Below are positions 32,461-40,930 of a stretch of DNA of 64,000 nucleotides, piece by piece. Where the stretch lies: the NCBI RefSeq assembly GCF_000284375.1, contig NC_017249.1, positions 8,735,001 to 8,799,000 on the forward strand, in the 5' to 3' direction. Source of the DNA: Bradyrhizobium japonicum USDA 6 (GTDB lineage Bacteria; Pseudomonadota; Alphaproteobacteria; Rhizobiales; Xanthobacteraceae). The stretch's first letter is position 1, and each line of letters starts with the position of its first letter. The position numbers and the translations under genes were made by a program. The notes beneath the pieces are model-generated. The model saw only the letters and a program-made list of their open reading frames with translations, was not told where the DNA came from and did no database searches.

Positions 32461-33480
32461 ATGAGCGCTGCAGAAGAAGTCGTTGCAGAAGGCCACGAGG
32501 CGGTCGAGGCTGTTCCGAAGCGGGCCATGACGCTGGGCACCGGCACGTCGCTGGTGGTGCTCGCGGCGCTGCTGATCGCGCCCGTCTTCGTCAAGAACTT
32601 CATCATCTTCCAGATGACGATGCTCCTGATCTACGGGCTCGCGGTGCTGGCGCTGAACATCCTGACCGGCGGAAGCGGCCAGTTCTCGCTCGGCCAGAGC
32701 GCGTTCTACGCGGTCGGCGCCTATACGACCGCGGTGCTGATGGAGCACTTCAACGTCAATTACGCCCTGACGCTGCCGATCGCCGGCGTGGTCTGCTTCG
32801 GCTTCGGCTATCTGTTCGGCAAGCCGGCGCTGCGCCTCTCGGGCGTTTATCTCGCGCTGGCGACCTTCGCGCTCGCCACCGCGATGCCGCAGCTCCTCAA
32901 GCTCAACTTCCTCGAGCACTGGACCGGCGGCGTGCAGGGCCTCGTCGTCACCAAGCCGGACGCGCCATTCGGCCTGCCGATGTCGCAGGACATGTGGCTG
33001 TACTACTTCACGCTCGTCGTGACGATCGCGATCTACATCTTCTCGGTGAACCTGTTGCGCTCCCGTTCGGGGCGCGCCTTCATGGCGATCCGCGACAACG
33101 AGATCGCGGCATCCGCCATGGGCGTGGACGTCGCGCTCTACAAGACGCTGGCGTTCGGCGTCTCCGCCGCCATCACCGGCATCGCCGGCTCGCTCGGCGC
33201 CATCGCCGTGCAGTTCGTCGCGCCCGACAGCTACACCATCACCCTCGCGATCTCGCTGTTCCTCGGCATGGTCGTCGGCGGCGTCGGCTGGCTGCCCGGC
33301 TCGATCGTCGGCGCCGCCTTCATCATCTTCGTGCCGAACATCGCGGAGGGCATCTCCAAGGGCCTCTCCGGCGCGGTGTTCGGCGTGCTCCTGTTCCTCG
33401 TCATCTACCTCGTGCCGCATGGCGCAAGGCAAGTCGCGATCCTGGGCCAGCAGCTCGCCGGCCGGCTCAGGAAGAATTGA
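32461..33480 (+). CDS. livM: ABC transporter permease LivM
   Basis: The 339-residue inner-membrane protein has multiple helices, with LNILTGGSGQFSLGQSAFYA near residue 65 and RSRSGRAFMAIRDNEIAASA near residue 200, both hallmarks of LivM permeases. The ATG at 32461 is chosen; an in-frame TTG two codons upstream is an alternative. The N-terminal 20 residues are acidic and cytoplasmic. It partners LivH, and the first of three binding-protein genes begins 40 bp downstream. Confidence 0.92.
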   Translation: MSAAEEVVAEGHEAVEAVPKRAMTLGTGTSLVVLAALLIAPVFVKNFIIFQMTMLLIYGLAVLALNILTGGSGQFSLGQSAFYAVGAYTTAVLMEHFNVNYALTLPIAGVVCFGFGYLFGKPALRLSGVYLALATFALATAMPQLLKLNFLEHWTGGVQGLVVTKPDAPFGLPMSQDMWLYYFTLVVTIAIYIFSVNLLRSRSGRAFMAIRDNEIAASAMGVDVALYKTLAFGVSAAITGIAGSLGAIAVQFVAPDSYTITLAISLFLGMVVGGVGWLPGSIVGAAFIIFVPNIAEGISKGLSGAVFGVLLFLVIYLVPHGARQVAILGQQLAGRLRKN

Positions 33481-33520
33481 AACGTCCATCCAGACTGTTG
33501 TTTTAACCAAGGAGACCCAA

Positions 33521-34750
33521 TTGCTTTTCGGAAGAATACTGCGAACCACCGCACTCGTAACGGCGGTCGCGACCCTCGCCTCCGGCGCAGCACTTGCCCA
33601 GAAGAAATACGACACCGGCGCGTCCGATACCGAGATCAAGATCGGCAACATCATGCCGTACAGCGGTCCGGCGTCGGCCTATGGCATCATCGGCAAGACC
33701 GAAGAAGCCTATTTCAAGATGATCAACGACAAGGGCGGCATCAACGGCCGCAAGATCAACTTCGTCACCTATGACGACGCCTATTCGCCGCCGAAGGCCG
33801 TCGAGCAGGTCCGCAAGCTGGTCGAGAGCGACGAAGTGCTGGCCGTGTACAATCCGCTCGGCACGCCCTCGAACACCGCGATCCAGAAGTACCTGAACGC
33901 CAAGAAGATCCCGCAGCTGTTCGTCGCCACCGGCGCCACCAAGTGGAACGACCCGAAGAACTTCCCCTGGACCATGGGCTGGCAGCCCTCCTACCAGAGC
34001 GAAGCGCAGATCTACGCGAAATGGCTGATGAAGGAAAAGCCGAACGCCAAGGTCGCGATCCTCTACCAGAACGACGATTTCGGCAAAGACTATCTCAAGG
34101 GCACCAAGGACGGTCTCGGCGCCAAGGGCGCGTCCATGATCATCATGGAAGAGAGCTACGAGATCTCCGAGCCGTCGATCGACGGCCACATCGTCAAGAT
34201 CAAGGCGGCCAATCCCGACGTGCTGCTGATCTACGCGACGCCGAAGTTCGCGGCCCAGACTATCAAGAAGACCGCCGAGCTCAGCTGGAAGCCGCTGCAG
34301 ATCCTCACCAACGTATCGATCTCGGTCGGCAGCGTGATGAAGCCGGCCGGCTTCGAGGCCTCGCAGGACGTGCTGTCGGCGGCCTATGCCAAGGACTCCA
34401 CCGACCCGCAGTGGACCAACGATCCCGGCATGAAGAAGTGGAACGAGTTCGTCGACAAGTACATGCCCGGTGCCGACAAGACCGACACCGGCATGGTCTA
34501 CGGCTATGGCGCAGCGTCGACCCTGGTCAAGACGCTGGAAATGTGCGGTGACGACCTCACCCGCGCCAACCTGATGAAGCAGGCCGCTTCCTTGAAGGAT
34601 TTTGCACCGGACACGCTGCTGCCCGGCGTCAAGATCAACACCAGCGCCACCGACTTCGCCCCGATCTCGCAGCTCCAGATGCAGCGCTTCAAGGGCGAGA
34701 AGTGGGAACTCTTCGGCGAGATCATCAGCGGCGACGTCGCCTCCGAGTGA
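33521..34750 (+). CDS. ABC transporter substrate-binding protein, tandem paralogue 1
   Basis: The 409-residue periplasmic binding protein has a signal peptide MLFGRILRTTALVTAVATLA cleaved before QKKYDTG (about residue 27). The mature start has the DTEIKIGNIMPYSGPASAYG block of LivK-like receptors. The start is TTG at 33521, supported by AAGGAG six bases before it and by the signal peptide; the longer frame to 33419 runs into livM. It is the first of three adjacent paralogues and the one closest to the permeases. A terminator follows at 34789. Confidence 0.9.
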   Translation: MLFGRILRTTALVTAVATLASGAALAQKKYDTGASDTEIKIGNIMPYSGPASAYGIIGKTEEAYFKMINDKGGINGRKINFVTYDDAYSPPKAVEQVRKLVESDEVLAVYNPLGTPSNTAIQKYLNAKKIPQLFVATGATKWNDPKNFPWTMGWQPSYQSEAQIYAKWLMKEKPNAKVAILYQNDDFGKDYLKGTKDGLGAKGASMIIMEESYEISEPSIDGHIVKIKAANPDVLLIYATPKFAAQTIKKTAELSWKPLQILTNVSISVGSVMKPAGFEASQDVLSAAYAKDSTDPQWTNDPGMKKWNEFVDKYMPGADKTDTGMVYGYGAASTLVKTLEMCGDDLTRANLMKQAASLKDFAPDTLLPGVKINTSATDFAPISQLQMQRFKGEKWELFGEIISGDVASE

Positions 34751-34788
34751 CGCGCTGACGCGATCGTCCAAGTCTAGTCAAATCTGAC

Positions 34789-34820
34789 AAAGCCCCCGCG
34801 GGCGACCGCGGGGGCTTTTT
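34789..34820 (+). terminator. Rho-independent terminator after binding-protein gene 1
   Basis: AAAGCCCCCGCG pairs with CGCGGGGGCTTT around a short loop and is followed by T residues. Confidence 0.9.
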
Positions 34821-34879
34821 GTTGACGTCAGGCGTCAATCTTGTTCAATGCGGCGCCGATCCATTCCGGGTGGAGAAAG

Positions 34880-36106
34880 ATGACTGTCGTTCGATTTCAG
34901 GTTGCGGCCGTTTCGGCCGCGCTCGCTTTGTGCACTGCGGTGAGCAGCCCGGCACTGGCGCAAAAGAAATACGACAGCGGCGCTTCCGATACCGAGATCA
35001 AGATCGGCAACATCATGCCCTATAGCGGGCCGGCCTCCGCCTATGCCGCGATCGGCAAGGCCGAGGAAGCCTATTTCAACAAGATCAATGCCGAGGGCGG
35101 CATCAACGGCCGCAAGATCAAGTTCATCTCCTACGACGACGGCTATTCGCCGCCGAAGACGGTGGAGCAGGCGCGCAAGCTGGTCGAGAGCGACGGTGTG
35201 CTGCTGATCTTCGGCTCGCTCGGCACCTCCACCAACGGCGCCATCCGCAAATACATGAACGACAAGAAGGTGCCGCAGCTGTTCGTGGCGAGCGGCGCCT
35301 CCAAATGGAACGATCCGAAGCAATATCCGTGGACCATGGGCTGGCAGCCGAGCTACGCCAGCGAGGCGCGCATCTACGCCAAATACATCATGAAGGAAAA
35401 GCCGGACGCGAAGATCGGCGTGCTCTACCAGAACGACGATTTCGGCAAGGACTATCTGAGGGGGCTGAAGGACGGCCTAGGGGCCAAGGCGTCGATGATC
35501 GTGCTCGCAGACAGCTACGACACGTCGGAGCCCGCGATCGACGAGCACGTCGTGAAGCTGAAGGCCTCGGGCGCCGACGTCTTCCTCAGCATCACCACGC
35601 CGAAATTCGCCGCGCAGGCGATCAAGAAGGCGGCCGAGATCAACTGGCATCCGGTCCACATCATCTCCAACGTCTCGGCGTCGGTCGGCGGCGTGCTCGA
35701 GCCCGCGGGCCTGGAGATCTCGCAAGGCATCCTGTCGGCGAGCTACACCAAGGACGGCTCCGACCCGCAATGGAATGCCGATGACGGCATGAAGAAATTC
35801 TATAACTTCCTCGCGCAGTACGACCCCAAGGCCAACAAGCTCGATGCCGGCGTGGTGTTCGGCTATGCCGCGGCCCAGACCATGGTGAAGGTGCTGCAGA
35901 TGTGCGGCGACGAGCTCACCCATGAGAACGTCATGAAGCAGGCCGCTTCGTTGAAGGATTTCGAGCCCGACACGCTGCTGCCCGGCATCAAGATCAACAC
36001 CTCCGCCGATAATTTCGCCCCGATCGAGCAGCTCCAGATGATGCGGTTCAAGGGCAGGAAATGGGAGCTGTTCGGCGACATCATCTCGAGCGAGCTCGGC
36101 CACTGA
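34880..36106 (+). CDS. ABC transporter substrate-binding protein, tandem paralogue 2
   Basis: The 408-residue protein has a signal peptide ending in SSPALA, cleaved before QKKYDSG (residue 28). The sequence runs in register with paralogues 1 and 3 along its length (SDTEIKIGNIMPYSGPASAY, INGRKIKFISYDDGYSPPKT, WNDPKQYPWTMGWQPSY). Differences cluster in the lobe that should face ligand (for example DGVLLIFGSLGTSTNGAIRK). The ATG at 34880 has GGAGAAAG just upstream. A hairpin before and after it suggests separate or attenuated transcription. Confidence 0.9.
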   Translation: MTVVRFQVAAVSAALALCTAVSSPALAQKKYDSGASDTEIKIGNIMPYSGPASAYAAIGKAEEAYFNKINAEGGINGRKIKFISYDDGYSPPKTVEQARKLVESDGVLLIFGSLGTSTNGAIRKYMNDKKVPQLFVASGASKWNDPKQYPWTMGWQPSYASEARIYAKYIMKEKPDAKIGVLYQNDDFGKDYLRGLKDGLGAKASMIVLADSYDTSEPAIDEHVVKLKASGADVFLSITTPKFAAQAIKKAAEINWHPVHIISNVSASVGGVLEPAGLEISQGILSASYTKDGSDPQWNADDGMKKFYNFLAQYDPKANKLDAGVVFGYAAAQTMVKVLQMCGDELTHENVMKQAASLKDFEPDTLLPGIKINTSADNFAPIEQLQMMRFKGRKWELFGDIISSELGH

Positions 36107-36212
36107 AGCCGCGCAACTCAAAATCGCCTCCGGCTGGTTAATCAACTTAGGACAGCCGTACCGTCTCGCAGTCGCACACGGGCGCGCGCCGGTCCCTGAC
36201 TACTAAAGGAGC

Positions 36213-36239
36213 AGCCCCTGCGACACAGCCGCGGGGGCT
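36213..36239 (+). terminator. Terminator hairpin after binding-protein gene 2
   Basis: AGCCCCTGCG pairs with CGCGGGGGCT (one mismatch) with a 7-nt loop, followed by TTCGG, a weak T run. Stem sequence and position match the stronger terminators at 34789 and 37590. Confidence 0.7.
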
Positions 36240-36346
36240 TTCGGTTGAAGGCCCCCGGTAAATCGTATTGAATTGCGTCCGCGCCGCCAAAAATCATCAA
36301 GCCAAGAAAAGGGACGCACACACACCAAGAAAATAGGGAGATAGGA

Positions 36347-37576
36347 ATGCCCGCTGTCACCGGCAAACTTGCGGCCGCGTCACTGGCGCTTGCGCTCATT
36401 GCGGCCTCGGCCTCCACTGCATCGGCCCAGAAGAAATACGATACCGGCGCGACCGACACCGAAATCAAGATCGGCAACATCATGCCCTACAGCGGACCGG
36501 CTTCCGCCTACGGCATCATCGGGCGGACGGAAGCCGCCTATTTCAAGAAGATCAACGACGAGGGCGGCATCAACGGCCGCAAGATCAATTACATCTCCTA
36601 TGACGACGCCTACTCGCCGCCGAAGACGGTGGAGCAGGCCCGCAAGCTGGTCGAGAGCGACGAGGTGCTGTTCATCTTCAACTCGCTCGGCACGCCGCCG
36701 AACTCGGCGATCCACAAATACATGAACTCGAAGAAGGTGCCGCAGCTGTTCGTCGCGACCGGCGCCACCAAGTGGAACGATCCGCAGAACTTCCCCTGGA
36801 CGATGGGCTGGCAGCCCAATTACCAGAGCGAGACGCAGATCTATGCGAAATGGCTGCTCAAGAACAAGCCGGACGCCAAGATCGCGGTGCTCTTCCAGAA
36901 CGACGATTACGGCAAGGACTATCTGAAGGGCCTCAAGGATGGCCTCGGCTCGAAAGCCGCCTCGATGATCGTCATCGAAGAGAGCTACGAGACCTCCGAG
37001 CCGACCATCGACAACCACATCGTCAAGCTGAAGTCGACCGGCGCCGACGTCTTCATGAACATCACGACGCCGAAATTCGCCGCCCAGGCGATCAAGAAGA
37101 ATGCCGAGATCGGCTGGAAGCCGCTGCACTTCCTCAACAACGTCTCGGCCTCCGTCGGCAGCGTGATGAAGCCGGCCGGCTTCGAGAACGGCCAGGACAT
37201 CGTCTCGGCCGACTATCTCAAGGACGTGTCGGATCCCGCGTGGAACAACGATCCCGGCATGAAGGAGTTTCTGGCGTTCATGACCAAATACTTCCCCGAG
37301 GGCGACAAGCTCGATAAGGGCACGATCGTCGGCTATGCCGTGGCACAGACGCTGGTCCAGGTCTTGAAGCAGTGCGGTGACAATCTCACGCGCGAGAACA
37401 TCATGAAGCAGGCGGCGAACCTGAAGGACTTCCGCACCGAGGCGCTGCTGCCGGGCGTCAAGATCAACACCTCGCCGACCGATTTCGCGCCGATCAGCCA
37501 GCTTCAGCTCGAGAAATTCAAGGGCGAGAAGTGGGAGCTGTTCGGAGACGTGATCAGCGCCGACGTCGGCGGCTAA
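36347..37576 (+). CDS. ABC transporter substrate-binding protein, tandem paralogue 3
   Basis: The 409-residue binding protein has a signal peptide MPAVTGKLAAASLALALIAA, cleaved after SASTASA before QKKYDTG. It shares the DTEIKIGNIMPYSGPASAYG block with its two neighbours and looks closer to paralogue 1 (ESDEVLFIFNSLGTPPNSAI). GGGAGATAGG precedes the ATG. Three receptors for one permease set imply a broadened ligand range, with binding proteins competing for one LivHMGF complex. A clear terminator follows. Confidence 0.9.
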   Translation: MPAVTGKLAAASLALALIAASASTASAQKKYDTGATDTEIKIGNIMPYSGPASAYGIIGRTEAAYFKKINDEGGINGRKINYISYDDAYSPPKTVEQARKLVESDEVLFIFNSLGTPPNSAIHKYMNSKKVPQLFVATGATKWNDPQNFPWTMGWQPNYQSETQIYAKWLLKNKPDAKIAVLFQNDDYGKDYLKGLKDGLGSKAASMIVIEESYETSEPTIDNHIVKLKSTGADVFMNITTPKFAAQAIKKNAEIGWKPLHFLNNVSASVGSVMKPAGFENGQDIVSADYLKDVSDPAWNNDPGMKEFLAFMTKYFPEGDKLDKGTIVGYAVAQTLVQVLKQCGDNLTRENIMKQAANLKDFRTEALLPGVKINTSPTDFAPISQLQLEKFKGEKWELFGDVISADVGG

Positions 37577-37589
37577 CCCCAAACGACTG

Positions 37590-37623
37590 AGAGCCCCCTG
37601 CGCGGCCATCGCAGGGGGCTTTT
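37590..37623 (+). terminator. Rho-independent terminator after binding-protein gene 3
   Basis: GAGCCCCCTGC pairs with GCAGGGGGCT around a 9-nt loop and runs into TTTT; it ends the liv cluster. Confidence 0.9.
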
Positions 37624-37759
37624 GCTTGCGCGCGGATTATGATCACGCGATTGCACAATCGAATGATGGTAAAGCCCGCTTACGCTCTGGCGCCTGATGC
37701 GGTAGGCAGGGAGCCGGCGATTTTGTCGCCATCATTTCAGTTCGCTGAAGGCCTTCGTC

Positions 37760-39043
37760 ATGACCGACCGACGTCCCCTGCTCCGCGCGCTCTACGACGC
37801 CGCCGTTGCCGCCGCCCATCCCAGCACGATTCTGGCGCCGCATCTGCGGCCCGCGCCGAAAGGGCGCGTGATCTGCCTCGCCGCCGGCAAGGGCGCGGGT
37901 GCGATGGCCGCGGCCGCCGAGCGGCATTATCTCGATACGCTCAAGCTCGCGCCGGAGCGCCTCGTCGGCATCGCCACCACGCGCCACGGCTACGGCGTGC
38001 CGACGCGCCGCATCCGCGTGGTCGAGGCCGGTCACCCCGTGCCCGATGAGGCCGGCCTGAAGGGCGCCGCCGATACGCTTGCGCTCGCGAGCGAGGCCGG
38101 GCCGGACGATCTGCTGCTGGTGCTGCTCACCGGCGGCGGCTCGGCGAACTGGATCGCGCCGGTGGACGGCATCAGCTTCGCGCAGAAGCAGGCAGTCAAC
38201 AAGGCGCTGCTCCGCTCGGGCGCGCCGATCGGCGAGATGAACACGGTCAGGAAGCATTTGTCGCGGATCAAGGGCGGCCGGCTGGCGCGCGCCGGCAAGA
38301 ATGCCGCCGAAATCGTGACGCTGGCGATTTCCGACGTGCCGCACGACGATCCGTCCGCCATCGCCTCCGGCCCCACCGTGCCGGACCCGACCACGCTGGC
38401 AGATGCGCGCGCGATCGTCGCGAAGTACAAGCTCGCCATCGACGACGCCGTCCGCCGCGCGCTCGACGATCCCGCCAACGAAAGCGCCAAGCCGGGTGAC
38501 GCCGCCTTTGCGCGCGCGCATTTCGAACTGATCGCGCGGCCCAAGCAATCGCTCGACGCCGCGGTGAAGCTCGCCAAGGAAGCGGGCTATGAAACCATCG
38601 ATCTCGGCGCCGATCTCGAAGGCGAGGCCCGCGAGGTCGCCGCCAATCACGCCAGGCTCGCGCTTGAAGCACGCGCGCAGGGCAAGCGCCTCGCGATCCT
38701 CTCCGGCGGCGAGCTCACCGTTACCGTGCGCGGCAATGGGCGCGGCGGCCCCAACCAGGAATACGCGCTGGCGCTCGCCTCCCTGTTGAAGGACACGCCT
38801 GACATCTCCGCTCTCGCCGGCGACACCGACGGTGCCGATGGCGGCGCCGGCCATCCCACCGATCCCGCCGGCGCGCTGATCGATGCTGCAACGTTCGCGA
38901 AGATGAAGGCGCTGGCGCTTCAGCCGCAGGCGTATCTGGACAACAACGACGCGACGACGTTCTTCGAGGCGACCGGCGATCTGCTGATGCCGGGACCGAC
39001 GCTGACGAACGTGAACGATATCAGGGTGATTTTGGTGGATTGA
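37760..39043 (+). CDS. Glycerate 2-kinase (MOFRL family)
   Basis: The 427-residue protein belongs to the GckA/TtuD family, whose members phosphorylate D-glycerate to 2-phosphoglycerate (older annotations say hydroxypyruvate reductase). Motifs are AAGKGAGAMAAAAE near residue 41, VLLTGGGSANWIAPVDG, GEMNTVRKHLSRIKGGRLAR and the MOFRL C-terminal SGGELTVTVRGNGRGGPNQE. It follows the liv terminator and appears as its own transcription unit. It would feed glycerate from tartrate, serine or photorespiration-like routes into glycolysis; no such genes are adjacent. Confidence 0.88.
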   Translation: MTDRRPLLRALYDAAVAAAHPSTILAPHLRPAPKGRVICLAAGKGAGAMAAAAERHYLDTLKLAPERLVGIATTRHGYGVPTRRIRVVEAGHPVPDEAGLKGAADTLALASEAGPDDLLLVLLTGGGSANWIAPVDGISFAQKQAVNKALLRSGAPIGEMNTVRKHLSRIKGGRLARAGKNAAEIVTLAISDVPHDDPSAIASGPTVPDPTTLADARAIVAKYKLAIDDAVRRALDDPANESAKPGDAAFARAHFELIARPKQSLDAAVKLAKEAGYETIDLGADLEGEAREVAANHARLALEARAQGKRLAILSGGELTVTVRGNGRGGPNQEYALALASLLKDTPDISALAGDTDGADGGAGHPTDPAGALIDAATFAKMKALALQPQAYLDNNDATTFFEATGDLLMPGPTLTNVNDIRVILVD

Positions 39044-39062
39044 GGCACCTGCCCAGGTCTCG

Positions 39063-39168
39063 CTGTCATTCCCCGCGCAGGCGGGGAATCCAGTACGCCG
39101 CGGCCTGTCGGTTCGATCACAAACGTCTCGGAGTACTGGATCGCCCGGTCAAGCCGGGCGATGACAGC
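39063..39168. repeat. Intergenic repeat, CCAGTA/TACTGG family, copy 3
   Basis: It runs from TGTCATTCCCCGCGCAGGCG through GGGAATCCAGTACGCC to GAGTACTGGATCGCCCGG and GCCGGGCGATGACAGC. It lies between the convergent glycerate kinase and marR genes, where the stems may act as terminators. Confidence 0.8.
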
Positions 39169-39186
39169 AGAGAACGTGAATCCCCC

Positions 39187-39708
39187 TCAAAACTCGTTCG
39201 CGATCTTCGAGAGCATCACGATCAGGGCTTCGCGGTTGGACTGCCCGAGCAGCTCGTTCAGCCGGGACTCGTGCTTGGTGGCGACGAGCTTTTTCGCTCG
39301 GGTCAGCACGGCCTTGCCCTTGTCGGTCAAGACCAGGATGTGCGAGCGGCGGTCGTTGGTGGAGCGGATCCGCGCGCAGAGGTCGCGGCTCTCCAAATTG
39401 TCGAGCATCGCCACGAAGTTTGGGCGCAGGATGCCTAGCGTCGAGGCGATCTCGGTCTGGTTACGGCCCGGATTCTTCTCGACCAGCAGCAGCACGGAGA
39501 ACTGCGCGGGCGTGAGCTGGAGCGAGGCCATGCAGCGCAAGAAGTTCTCGAACACCTTGAGCTGCGCCCGCTTCAGCACGTAGCCGAGCTGCTCGGAGAG
39601 CTCGCCAAGCTGGAGGGCTTCGGGCTGGGCCTCGGCCGCGTCCTTGCGGCCCTTGGCCGCGTCGCCGGGCTTTTCGGAAGACTTTTCAGCGGTTTTGGAA
39701 ACGGTCAT
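39187..39708 (-). CDS. MarR family transcriptional regulator (CouR-like candidate)
   Basis: The 173-residue protein has a charged N-terminal extension of about 30 residues. The MarR fold follows, with the recognition helix in RNQTEIASTLGILRPNFVAM and the wing in RSTNDRRSHILVLTDKGKAV. It is divergent from the aromatic-type liv genes with a dyad-rich 176-bp spacer. In R. palustris a MarR protein, CouR, represses p-coumarate genes and is released by p-coumaroyl-CoA; the neighbourhood here suggests the same role. That function is inferred from context, not shown by sequence. Confidence 0.85.
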   Translation of the reverse strand: MTVSKTAEKSSEKPGDAAKGRKDAAEAQPEALQLGELSEQLGYVLKRAQLKVFENFLRCMASLQLTPAQFSVLLLVEKNPGRNQTEIASTLGILRPNFVAMLDNLESRDLCARIRSTNDRRSHILVLTDKGKAVLTRAKKLVATKHESRLNELLGQSNREALIVMLSKIANEF

Positions 39709-39767
39709 CGCCTCGTGCTCGTGATCCCGCTAAATTCGGGGCGGGTCGTCCACCCACCCTTGAAGTT

Positions 39768-39801
39768 ATATTTGATAATTGTTATGGACCATATCAAATA
39801 T
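39768..39801. promoter_or_regulatory. Operator-like dyads between marR and the aromatic ABC genes
   Basis: ATATTTGATA (39768-39777) and TATCAAATAT (39792-39801) are perfect 10-bp inverted arms with a 14-nt spacer. Within it, GTTAT-GGACC-ATATC (39781-39795) matches a dyad also seen upstream of lysR, pobA and the hydratase operon. This is the only AT-rich part of the divergent promoter and a likely site for the MarR protein. Confidence 0.65.
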
Positions 39802-39884
39802 CGTCAGCGTTTCAATGGCTGTGAGCGGACCGTCCACCGCAATTGCGGAGGCCGGTCCCGATCTTTGAGGGGGAGCGTCCGGTC

Positions 39885-40925
39885 TTGAATACCACCATCA
39901 TGCTGTTCCTGGTACAGGACGGCATCACCAATGGGGCGATCTATGCGCTGCTTGGCCTGGCGCTGGTGCTGGTGTTCGCCGTCACGCGGGTCATCCTCAT
40001 TCCCCAGGGCGAATTCGTCACCTACGGCGCGCTGACCTATGCCTCGCTGGCCGCGGGCCAGATGCCGGGCACGGCCAAGCTCGCGCTGGCGCTGGGTATC
40101 GGCGCCTTCGTGTTCGACCTGTTCGTGGCGCGCAAGGCGCTGCACGGCCGCCTGATCGTGCGCAGCCTCGTCACCAATGTCGTGCTGCCGGCCATCGTGC
40201 TGGCGCTGACCATCACCTTCGCCGCCCAGAAGCCGCCGGTGGCGGTCTGTATCGCGCTGTCGCTGGTGATCGTGGCGATGATCGGCCTCTATCTCTACCG
40301 CATCGCCTTCCAGCCGCTGGCGCACACCTCCGTGCTGGTGCTGCTGATCGCATCGGTGGGCGTCCATCTCGCGCTCCAGGGACTGGGCCTGCTGTTCTTC
40401 GGCGCCGAAGGCCAGCGCGGACCCGCCGTGCTGTCAGGCGCGTTCACCGCCGGCGCGCTGCGCTTCACCGGCCAGAGCATCACCGTTTACGCCATCACCA
40501 TCACCTTCATCGTCGGACTCTGGCTGTTCTTCGGGCTGACGCTCTACGGCAAGGCGCTGCGCGCGACCGCCGTGAACCGGCTCGGCGCCCGCCTTGCCGG
40601 CATCCGCACCACGCTGTCCGGCCAGATCGCCTTCCTGCTGGCCTCCGTCATCGGCGCGCTGTCGGGCATCATGATCGTGCCGATCACCACGCTCTACTAC
40701 GACTCCGGCTTCCTGATCGGCCTGAAGGGCTTTGTCGCCGCGATCATCGGCGGCCTCGTCAGCTATCCGCTCACCGCCGTCGCGGCGCTGGTCGTCGGCA
40801 TCGTCGAGGCGTTCTCGTCCTTCTACGCCTCCAACTACAAGGAAGTGATCGTCTTCATGCTGCTGATCCCCGTGCTGCTGCTGCGCTCGCTCGCCGCGCC
40901 CGCGGTCGAGGAAGAGAAGGACTGA
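39885..40925 (+). CDS. Liv-type ABC permease for aromatic acid uptake (LivH-like)
   Basis: The 346-residue membrane protein opens with MNTTIMLFLVQDGITNGAIY, the LivH-type first helix, and has about eight helices plus the GGLVSYPLTAVAALVVGIVEA loop. The start is TTG at 39885, with GAGGGGGAG 10 bases upstream; ATG at 39900 is an alternative without a ribosome site. It begins a three-gene unit (permease, permease-ATPase fusion, ATPase) like CouPSTU of R. palustris, which takes up phenylpropanoids. The matching binding protein is probably at 56909. Confidence 0.85.
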   Translation: MNTTIMLFLVQDGITNGAIYALLGLALVLVFAVTRVILIPQGEFVTYGALTYASLAAGQMPGTAKLALALGIGAFVFDLFVARKALHGRLIVRSLVTNVVLPAIVLALTITFAAQKPPVAVCIALSLVIVAMIGLYLYRIAFQPLAHTSVLVLLIASVGVHLALQGLGLLFFGAEGQRGPAVLSGAFTAGALRFTGQSITVYAITITFIVGLWLFFGLTLYGKALRATAVNRLGARLAGIRTTLSGQIAFLLASVIGALSGIMIVPITTLYYDSGFLIGLKGFVAAIIGGLVSYPLTAVAALVVGIVEAFSSFYASNYKEVIVFMLLIPVLLLRSLAAPAVEEEKD

Positions 40926-40930
40926 CGCGC

